A stretch of 64,000 nucleotides of DNA. It comes from Aphrophora alni. Taxonomy: Eukaryota > Arthropoda > Insecta > Hemiptera > Aphrophoridae. Both the position numbers and the translations under genes were made by a program. The notes under the pieces were generated by a model. The model was not told the origin of the DNA. It ran no database searches and worked only from the letters and a program-made list of their open reading frames with translations. Positions 47,501 to 59,500 of this stretch are shown one piece after another. Numbering within the stretch: position 1 is the stretch's first letter; every line of letters begins with the position of its first letter. The stretch is from contig OY740766.1 of assembly GCA_963513935.1 (NCBI GenBank), forward strand, positions 1,642,001 through 1,706,000, read 5' to 3'.

Positions 47501-50500
47501 AGTTTAAAAGTTTGATCAAAACCAAGTTGATCCTTAAATCTATTTCAATTCATGGCAATCCACTCACCTTACTAGCAAATGCCGAGTATTACTTTCTTCA
47601 AAAGTTAAATAGTCATCTGCTTTCCGAATCCTTTGCACTTTGACTGCATTATCACTGACTGTCCAGTTTAAATGTAAGCCAAAGTTAAACAGATTCCAAC
47701 GCCAAGTCTGTGGATCAGAAATTTCCAAAATACGTCCACAACGCAGACATGAGTTGAAAAATTCTTTACCTGACAATTCTGTAGGTCTAAACATAGAAAT
47801 TTAATTCCTTTATTAATTAACAATTTGTTGCAACTTATACAGAGTGTAAAATAAGTCATGATACACCTCGATATAATTTAAATTGATTACTATATCAACT
47901 AATCAACTAAATAAAGGGGTAAAATTTTTTGCCCCCTTTTGAAAGGAGAGGTATAGGAGGCAACTTTTATTTTTTAAACGGCAACAACTCCTATCTTATG
48001 AGATATTATTGGAAAGGTCTATGCAATAGAAATATAATGGTATCCCCAAAAGGTTTCTAATACATCCCTGGCAAAAGTTACATGAAAAAATTTGTTATGA
48101 CTAACTTGCATATCTCTAACCTGTTTAAATGTAACAAGTGCTCGAATTGGTGACCTTTGGTGGTTTGCCAGTGTGCTAGCCATTTGTAAAATTCTACCCT
48201 GTAGATCACTGACGTTAGTTGGCTTAATTTCATAAACAAGGTTTTTCATGTGACCACAAAAGTCTAGTGGATTAAGGTCAGGAGACTTAGCTAGGCATTC
48301 CACAGCGCCTCTTCTGCCTATCCATCTTCTCTGAAAAACATTGTCCAAGTATTGTCGTTCATCACCGCCGTAGTGTGGTGGTGCTCCATCTTGTAACAAC
48401 CAAATGTTTTCTATCTCCTGTCGGAGTGCAGGCACAATCTGGTTGGCAAGCATCTTTAAATATTTATTGGTCAAGTTTCGATCAATTACAAACAATCTAA
48501 CCAACTGGTTGTAACTATTCTTGCCCAAATATTAAATTTTGAAGAGCATACACTGTCAAACCAATTAAAAGGCTAGTACACTGTCAAACCATCGAAGGTC
48601 ACCAACCAATTCGAGCACTTGTTACATTAACACAGGTAAGAGAATTAAAAAACAACTACTTTTGTCAATTAACTTTTGCCATGGATGCACTAGAAACCTT
48701 AGGACATGCCATCTTTTTTTTCTATTGCATAGACCTTTCTAATGATATGTCACACAATAGGGGTTGCCATTAAAACAAAAAAGAAAGTTTCCCTCTTTTT
48801 AACATTTTAACTCTCCCTTAAATACAAGAAAAAGTATTATAATATGTGTGGTAGGGGTTTTACGTTGATATAGTAATCCATTAAAATTATATCCAGGTGT
48901 ATCACGACTTATTTTACACTCTGTATAATATTATAGAAAATAAATTAGTACAGTTTTATTATGAAGTTGTTAAAATTGGATTATTGAGAAGTATACAAAT
49001 TATTATGTATTCACAAAGTAAGGTAAGAGAAATGGAATGATTTTAGTATATTTAAAAAAACAATCCAACCAAGTACAAGTAGTAAAACTGCATCATATAC
49101 TTAACGTACAAGTAGTTTGAGTTCATATTAATGTTTTGCTTTTATGTCAAATATCTTACTAACCTATTACCAAATAATGTACCATTATCTTAAACTTTTC
49201 AAGAAATAAGTTTAATGACTTTATAAAACTTACTATTAAACTGTTTTCATTTTGTATCAATTAATGAGATGGGTTCACCGAACAGTATTTTTTAAACTTT
49301 TTGTAAAGTGGACTTCAAATAAACTTAACAATAACTTATTTACCTTTGTTTTTTCTGCTCACAGTCCTTCCAAGTTCAATTATTGGATTATGTCGTTTCG
49401 CCTCTTATTTATGCATTAACAAATCTCATTTATTGTTTTTTTATACTTGCATTGAATTAATTCGTGTCTATTGTTAATGATAAATAAAACACATATGTAC
49501 CACATTTATAAAAACATACAAAAACAACACTATGAGCAGAAGAAACAAAAGTAAATAAGTTATTAACATAAAAAGTCTAGCAGGGCAATTAATGATAAAC
49601 TTAACAAGTTTGAATCCAACCACCTGACTATTCTTGAGATAATGTTTGCAAAAACACCTTAGACAATTTTGATGAAACTAAGTTATTCCATTTTTTGAGA
49701 CACTGACCACAATTTTGTCACTAGTTTGGAAGTAGCTTAAGCAATTTCCCTCCCCCCCCTATTTTATTGAGCCCTTGTACAACATTTTTACTACGAAATT
49801 GAAAGAACTCAACTATCTATTTTTGTTTGAAACAAAACTGCCATTTTAAAATGGCTGTACCAGTAATGTTTCAATTACAGTAGAACCTCTGTTAACCGGC
49901 CTCGGATTAACTGGTTCCTTAGTGTACTGGTTCGATGAGAGTTTCCGAAAATAAATTGTAATTGAAACACCAAAACGGCGGCGAGTCAAACGACTTTGTC
50001 AATAGCGGTAATGGATACAGATATATAGTTTCACCTAATGAAAAAAAATAATAAAATGAATGTCAATAGCGGTGTATAAATCCCATTGTCGGCGGTGTAT
50101 AAACTCCGCGGCAGCAAAGTGGCGGGAGACAAACAACTTTGTCGATAGCGGTATCCTATTGTCAGCGGCATAAAAACACCGCACCATTGGCACCCGTCGG
50201 TATAGCAGACATTCACCGGCAAAAACGTTTAATGGGCCGTTTTTTCCCACGAATCAGTATAGTATACATTATGGAAAATATAACATTTCTTTTCAGTTTT
50301 CTTCTTATCTTTGACTGGTTATGATCTACGTACAGTATATACAGTAAATAAAAATGAGCGAGTTACGAAAACGGAAGCATGTGTTGTTTTCGTTTGAGAC
50401 ACGGTTAAATGTGTTAAAAAGACTTGACAGAGGGGAATCACAAAAGCTTTGTGACGAGTTCAACGGAAACCTCGGATTAACCGGCCAAACGGGCAACCGA

Positions 50501-53500
50501 GCCGGGTGTCAGTCCTGACTAGACCGGTTAAGAGGGGTTCTACTGTACATCTCTATCTTGTTAATAGTAAAACATGTTATTAATTACAAATATGAAACGA
50601 TATGTTAAATTCAGTCACACCTATTTATTGAATGATATGGCCACTGTAGCTAAGCTTCCACCATATATTTATTTACATCACATTTATCATTACCACCTTC
50701 TAAACTAAAAACATTCCAGTTATGTTTTTTATGGTTTTTTAATTTATCTAAGTCAAATAGCACTATATAAATGGCAGCAATTTAAATAAGTATGATTCCA
50801 AATCTACCAAAAACTATTAATTTTACAAACTCATTTTAATCATCATAATTTTGATTTAGGTGGACGAAAACTATGATTTTTGTTTTCACCTTAAAACATG
50901 ACATCAAACTATATTATGTTTGTTATAAATGATAGACTTGCTATAAACGAATCATTTTTTGGACAATGTTTATTCAAACTTATTTCATCCTGTTTGTGTA
51001 CTAAATCCATTCGCAAAAGTTGTTCACCTACTTCTAGAAGGTTATCTATAGTGTGACTTTGAACACCAATATCAAGTTGTTCTGGAAGTCTCGGAATGGG
51101 GGGAAAACCCTCAAAATGTTGAGATCACAATTATATTTATGAAAAGGAAGAAGATGAGAAGAAGTTAAAAGGTAGGATTTGTGCTCAATATAGATAGTCT
51201 ATGGTGAACATGTTACAATGCATTTGTAAATTTAGATTATAATTAACCATTAAATCTCAAGCATTGTGGATAGTCTCATTGAAAGCGTCATGAAAGCTCT
51301 TAATGACTTACTTTCAATCTAATAATTTCATTTTTTTTTTAAACATAAACAAAAAAAGAAAGAAATAACGTCTATTATAGGAACAAAAAATTTTTTTTAG
51401 TCAGAAAATGTTAAAACTGTTTTCATAGTAATAAAAAATATTTTTAAGTGTATCAAGTTAAAATTAAAATAACTTTCCAAATTCTGTATAATAAAACTTA
51501 AATATCTTACCCTTTATCTAGAGATTGAAATACTTTTAATGTTGCCCGATACTGAGATAATATTCTTGGGAAAATCCAAGCCTGTGGTAGTATACAATCT
51601 TCAAATAATGAATTTACATCTTCCAAATGTAGCAGTAAATTATCAATACGAAGGTTTCGAAATACTTTAATAAATTTGCTGCCTTCAGGAGATAACAGAA
51701 ATGCACTTTTAGTACCTGTTAAAAAATAATTAATACATTGCATCAAAGAATATAATTCAAAACATAATAAATCTTTCAAATAGCATCACAATATCAACCC
51801 AAAACACTATAACTTCTACAGCTATTATTGAAATAGGTACTCTTTGCACCTATGTATGTTTTATATTGTTTCAAGATAATATATAATCTTTATTTGTTTG
51901 TATTAGTGTGATACCATTTCCTAAGTTAGCAGAAAAATTAGTATTTGTAAGATAGGCTAATTTTGTATCACAATATACTCTTTAGAATTAAATGAAAAAC
52001 ATAAAAACATAAGTAAATTCCAGTAATGCATGATTATTATGTACTAGCTCGCCGTGGCTTCGCTCATGTGGATTTCTTGATTTGATAAAAATAATCATTC
52101 CTCGGTACTACACTAAAACGTTATCTGTAATTCCTAATGTATAAAAACTCACCGAAAGATTGAGTTTCATTTACAACCAGTATTTCTTTATAAACCACGA
52201 TTGTGGTATTCCCTTTTGGGGCTAAGAGTTAAGATGATCACAGGCCCAGAATATCTGCTATGCTATTGGTAAATATCATTCTGGAACATGTGACATAGTG
52301 AGAAACAGTCCTCTTCCATCCAAGTCGATGCCGGTTCTGTTCAGTGACTGTATTTAAGATTTATTAAGAGCCCTGGCAAAGGACACCTTGAGAAGGAACT
52401 GATATTCCGTCTGGATTAACAATATTCTTGGGATGAAAACTATCTCCCTCCGAGCACATCCAGTGATCACTGCGGCTTCTACAATATTTTTATGCAGAGC
52501 TTTTACTTGTAGTCTAGTTCCATTGCATAGTTTAGCCAGATTAATATTTAAGGATAAAATAAAGCAAAAACTTTAAAGAAAGGAGTTTCAACAAGAAATA
52601 TCTGCTATTACATTAAACTAGATTAATATTTCTTAGTAACATTACAGGTGTTCTGATTTTAAGAATGACTTTATGTTAATAGAAAACCAGAATGATTCAG
52701 AATAGTAAGAATTTCTATGGGGTAGTGGAGAGCATCATCCATTTGGATTACTGAATCAAAGACCTGCATTCAACGTCTTGTCCTTCGAAGGCCTTTAATA
52801 GGATGTCATTAATTACCGCCCCTTTACCATTCTTCGGAGTTACGACCGCACCCTTATTCTATGGACTTCTCCTTGATGTTATTTATATCAAGATATATAA
52901 TCTAGCAGTTAGCTCTGGTAGGGAGGTAACTACTGTACCTAAATCTGAAGGGATGGTGACCTTACCTTCTAGTGAAGCGTAATTATTTTAAATTCTATTT
53001 TGAGTTCCATCTCACCGAAAAGCCCAGCAGATGTAACACCTTTTAAATGGACCCTCATATTTTTATGAAGTGCAAGTTTCCAGATATATTATCACAAAAA
53101 TACGAAGCATTTAGCTTCATCTGGACATGAAGTAATGTTTGCCGTATATATCAGGCTAACAGCACAGTGACCTCTCTCATCAAGATATTGTTTACTATTT
53201 CCTTCAATGTTCTACTGATAGTCTCGAATCCGGCCTTGTGAGTCATTGTGCATTCATCCCAAACTATTACACTCTTTCAAAACCTATTCGTATCAGATTC
53301 AAGGGCAGTTTCAAAGGAAAGTGAACTGTTTTTACCTCCATTCAACAATCTAGCAGCAATGTCTGAAGAAGTAACAGTTATTTTCCATATTTCAACAACC
53401 ATACTATTTTTTAAATTTATTAGAGTGCCGTTAACGTTATAAATTTAATTCAAATTAATACCTAAGTACTCAGAAAATTACAATAATACATTCAGAAAAT

Positions 53501-56500
53501 AAATGAACACTAAACCAGAAAGTTATGAACTTGTGAACTAAATTTATATAGAATTATTATCTAAAGAAAATAACAGTTGTTTTCATTTAAAACTGAACAT
53601 CGTAAAAAAAAAAATCCATAAGAAAAAAATTATCTATAACCAAAATAATAATAATAATTAATTATTATTAAAAAAAATATTAATTGAAACTGAATATTGA
53701 AAAAAAAATTAAATAAAATAATACAATAGTACCATTAAAAAACTAAAAAGAAAACCAGATACAATAGTATGATCAAATTAAAGGACAATTATTACAAAGA
53801 ATGTCTACTAAGGATTTCTGTATAGGACAGGACCATGAGTTTAGATGGAGAGGAGGTTGACTGATAACGTCCGGCTAAGAACGAACTATTTACCTACTTT
53901 CGAATCTCAGTCCATCTCTTAGTTTTAATAAGAGGTATCTAATCATGTTGAGATTAAAATTTTCAGAGTTAAAATTTTCATTTTATCAAGTATATATGAA
54001 GGATTAACTTTTCTGTTCACCCTGTCTGTCGAAGGCTACTATCCATCTAAACTTCTCCTTCTGATATCGAAGTTCAACCGCTTATGTAACAAACCAAATT
54101 TTCTTGCTATTAAATAAAATTAAATGCATTATTATTTTTGTTTATTACAGATGTCGTAAAACAAATATTTTTTATTCTTTCTCAATTTTCTACATTTTAA
54201 TTAATTTACGATCAAACGATATCTTACCACATGTACAAAAAATGAAATATCAAAAGTAACTCATCAAATTCATGATTTTCTATTAACGAATATGAAAAAG
54301 TCATCATATCTCAAGAACGCTTCATCCTATCGACTTTGGATTTGTTACATTCAAATTATAATGCCCAAAAACACAAATGCAATTTTTACGTTTAACTTGG
54401 ATTTATTGATTTTTTAAAAGCGAAAAAAATAGATTTAACCCACTTCAGGTCAGTCAGAGTATTTATGCTAAGTTTCAAGAAAATCTACCTAAAACTCTTT
54501 TTTTTTCCCAATACTAACTTTTATACCTCTTTAGGGATTAAATTTTGAAGAATCTTTTTTTAGTGGGTCTCTACACTATAAAATGAAACTAATGATCAAA
54601 TTTCATATTTATAGCTTCGGCTCAGCTATGATGAATCAATCAGTAAGTACACGTTATTTTATATACAGGGTGTTTGAAAAAACTGGAAACGGCTTAATAT
54701 CTCAAACTGTACGAGTCTTATAAGATAGAAATAAATGCAGTTATTTACAGTCACAAAAGAACCACTTTTTGGTATTTGAAAATTTTGTCAGCCATCTGGG
54801 ATCTCCCATCTTTAAATGAACTTCATCTTTTAAATGAGAAGATAATCATGTGATACATGATTTCAATGTAAAATTTGAATAAAAACGATGGTCAAATCCG
54901 TTTTTAAGTTATCGTGAGTCAAATGGGCGAAAACGCAAAATCGTGGGTCAAAATAATCTAAGAAAAATACATCTTACTATAATTCTATTACAACTTTAAA
55001 AGTTTCCCTTTAAAATGTGATTAAAAATAATATTTATAATTAACGGGCTAAACTTTGTTAATGTACATGATTAGAGCAATGAAATAACTTAGAAAAAATA
55101 CTGAAAAATAAGTTACCAAGCCAACAAAATAATAAGATGATATATTTTTTTAAATAATTTATTTAAATTCAGAACAGTTATTAACAAAAATAAAATTACT
55201 AAGAAGAATAAAATAACTTATTTCAAGTGAAATCACTTTTAAAATAAATTAGCTATAAAATAGCAATAATCTTAATCAACTGGTATGGTTAATAGCTACT
55301 CATAAATAATTCAATAATAAAACAGCTGTTATAAAAGTCATTGTTGTGCAGTGAAGTGTTATGTGACATAAACTTATAAATGTAGTTTCAATTTTATGTG
55401 TTCACATGTGAGTGAAATTACCCTGAAGACGGGAACCTGTTCCTGAAACACGTTGTATTAGATTAAACAGAATATAGTTGCAAAACGGATATTCAGGTAT
55501 TTTGCAACTAAAGACAAAAATGAAGCACCCTTTTATTCTATTACTCAAAATTTTTTTTAGTTTGAGCAAAATATTTTTAGTGAAGACAAATTAGAGTAAG
55601 TTTCTCCTGGGTAATGTATTTCTTTAAAATTAAATGGAGAGAAAATTCCTCAACATTTTAAAGTTATTAAAGATATTTAATGTTTTTTTTGGTGAATTTA
55701 GCTGCAGCAGATTGCAGGAAAGTAATGAAGAAAGGTAGTGTTAGCCAATATTCTTCTGACGATTTCCCCTGTAAGTGAACAGGGGTTAAAGGGTTGAAAT
55801 TGAAAATATGTACTGATATAAGATATACAAGTCCTGTTCAACTAGCCTTCTTGAAAGGAAAAAAAAAAAGTGTAGGTGAAATAGTTAGACCCTAACTATT
55901 TTAATAAACGCTACTTTTGAGTTGGAAATATTGAAAACAGCCAAGATGACACCACAGTTAAATAAAAGGGATCCACAAAATTTAAACAATTTAAATAACA
56001 GACAGTCTCATTATTGCCAATTTTTAGCAAAATTATAGAAAAATTATTTTTGAGTACGGTAGATTATGCAAGTTTCTAAATAAATTAAAAATCTTTCCTG
56101 GTGGTCAATATGGCTTTAGGAAAGGAAAATCAATAATAGATGATGTTATTGTGAGACTTATCACATTTATAATTAGAGAATAGGTTCTCAGTGTTTTCTT
56201 TGATTGTGCAGGTTTTCAAATACTTTTTAACAAGTTAGAAAATTTGGGCATAAGAGGGTGGTTTCTTTAAATTCGATTTATTGTAAAAAAATAAATAAAA
56301 ATAAATCTTGCATTTTAAGATTAAATTTGATTTATTTTACAAACAAATAATAAAATATTGTCAAGTTGGAAACGAGTCGTCTTCGGCTGCTCGTTTTCAA
56401 TATTAAATTGGGTTAAAACATGAATTTTTCCATGTTTTATTCATTTTATTTTATAAAAATTTTATAATAATATTGTAAGCTTACGTTAAAATCAATTTGG

Positions 56501-59500
56501 TTATTTTTTAAAATAATAAATCATTCATATCTACTGTAGATAAGACCTTACCTAACGTAACTTTTCTGCATTTTAATACTTTTTATGTGAAAACACTAGT
56601 AATTAAGGTTTTTATTATAGTGTCCTCAATTTTAACAATTCAAGAAGCCACTAAAGATTCATAATCATAACACAGCAACTGCCCCATCCATTCCAAATAA
56701 AGGAAAAGGGGAGGAGCTGGAAAATAAAAGAGCTTTAACTAGACAATTTTTTAATCGGACTAAGAAAAAACATTAATGGAAAGAGTACTACATTTCCTTG
56801 ACTGAATTCAATTTAATGTTACAACAGTCGGTACATGATGGAATTCCATGATAATGGAAATAATGAGACGATTATTCAATTCCACAAAACAGCTTTAATT
56901 GCGACATGTTTCGCCGTTAGGCATTTTCAAGCAACTAAATTGAAAACAAAACAAGTCTAAACTAAAAAAACCCTTTTGCCTCACATTTTTAGTTTAGACT
57001 TGTTTTTTTTTTTCAATTTAGTTGCTTGAAAATGCCTAACGGCGAAACATATGTCGCAATTAAAGTTGTTTTGTGGAATTGAATAATCGTCTCATTATTT
57101 CCATTGACTGAACTCAACAATCTTCTAAGAAGATCTAAAAGATCATCCTAAAGGAAATTTTGTCAAGCAATGGACTCTATAAAATCTGTCTCTAGAATAT
57201 GTAAGTCTCGAAGAAGGCAGTTCAACCAACTGAATTCCTTAGAGGTCTGGATGGTATAATGACTAAGTTGGGTCTAGAAACACTGAAAGTACTTCTACAG
57301 TCGCACTTTCCAGGATGTAAGGTAGGGACTTTTAACTCTGGCATGGACCTAAGTCAGCAACGATACGATGATACTGGAGTACTTCCAGGAAGTTCATTAA
57401 TTTCTCAAGTATTAACTGGACTATTAGTAAATTTTATCTCTATAAATTCCCAGAGGGAGGATGAAGTTCTTCCTGACTTTTTAAAAAAGCCGCCTGAGTT
57501 TCTAATCACTATTCTTTGTGAAATTTTCAACACAAGACTATCCTATGGCTATCAACCAATAGCCTGAAGATGTAGTAGAGTAGTATTTATTCCGAAACCA
57601 GGAAGGAGTAATTACTCAGACCCTAAAGCATTTTGCCTCTAAATAATTTAGTAAACAAGATCGAGGACAATTAAAACCTAAATATTTTCCTATTAAAAAA
57701 ATAAAATAATTCATAACAAATTATTAAAAAACAATAGCCAAGATGATATGTTTTCAGTGTGACAATACTTAAGTATTTCCAATTATGAAATAAATTTAAA
57801 TGATATTGCAGCGATTATGAAAGCAATTCCGTTTTCTTCGCTCAGGAAGTATTATGAAATGAAAGCCAAGCAATTGAAAGTCATTATAATGTAAAATATA
57901 AATAATATAATATACGTGAGAAAATAATACTTTAAATGATAAGTTTTTATTATTGTTTATGTTCGCCATACCGACTATTGTTATTAAGTAAACTTTTTTG
58001 AACTTACCGTCCAATAGTCTTATTTAAAACTTCCAACGACGGCCGTTTCGGCTATTCAGCCATTTTCAAGTTAAGGACTATTGTCCTTTGTCATTATAAA
58101 ATTAAAAACACATATTACACGAAAAAACACTTATGCACACTAGTTCACAAATATTAACGAATACACGCTCGCACATTTTTAGTGCATGTGGTCTGTTCAC
58201 TGTCCACGGCTATACTGTCGGTATAGGGTTGAGCACAGTTCTTATCTGTATTTGCTTCTGCGATATCTATTACTATGTCGAACAATGGATTGGAGTTGAA
58301 ATTAAGTTTGTCATTAAGTAGCGTTTCTTTGTCTGTCCTGAAAGCTTTGAGATAAGTTTTTTGAGATGAGATGCTCCTATCTGACAGAAAGGAAATACAA
58401 CTGTAAATAAGTTCAAGGACAACTAGTCTCCCCCCCCCCCAGGTATCATATTCTAGGTTTGCTCTTTCACTCTAACACTGAAGTTTATCTTTTGTTAAGT
58501 GTTCCACATTCACACACACACATGCGGGATGCATATGTTTGATGCTTTATTTAAACATATTATTATTCCAATTTGTAAAATCAAGCAATATTTTATTTAT
58601 GATAATAAAAGGTCCATAAGAGGATAGAACGAAATATTTTTCTTTGGATCTAAATATTTATATATACTGTATGTTTTTTATACTACTTGCCACGCTGAAT
58701 TTCCGATATTTGTTTTGAAGCTTTGTGGAGACCCTTGCATAGCTTTACTATGTCAGTAATTGTTAATCATCAATTATTACAATTGAGTTAATTTGTCAAA
58801 TAATTCATTTTACTTTATTCCTCATTTTACAAACACGATATTGAACATTATCTACAGCCAATGTAATAGTAGCAACGTTTATATTTAGCCAATCTAGTGC
58901 CATGGTGAAAATAGCTTAAAATAAAAGAAAAAATATTTTTTCTGTATGCTCTATCATAGGCCTGATACATTTGAACATTCTCTATGATGGAGTAAACAAA
59001 CTATAATGCATTATGCCTAAATAAGTTGAACTTGGGAGGTTTGTGATTCTTTTTACAGATAAAGAGTTATGTAAGCTTATGCATTCACTCTAAATATTTA
59101 ATTTCCTGGATTACCCGTCGTAGTACTGCAGAGAAGACTTTTGTTTTATTTATTTGGTTTAAACAACAGCAGCAAAGTGCCATATGGTTGTAGTCAATTA
59201 CAATATGATCCATGTAATATATATGATAGATCAATAGTAAATAGAGTTTACAATTTAAGTTAATAATTTATTAAAACTTGATTTAAAATGATTGAAGTTT
59301 TTCAGATTGAATACATCAAGGGCTATACAACTTATTCTCTACATATTCTGATCATAATGTTGGAGTTGATATGATGGTCAATTAACTGACTAACGATGTG
59401 AAATGTTGAACAGTTCTTAGCGGTCATTATGGAATATAGAATTCTACAGATGCAAGTAAAGCTTAAGAGTCGATCTTGGAGGTCACTTGTAAAGAAAACT

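Noticed and set aside
57259..57567. Intact host gene of 102 codons
   Set aside because: The peptide matches the linker before a LINE reverse transcriptase, and neighbouring LINE motifs continue in other frames.
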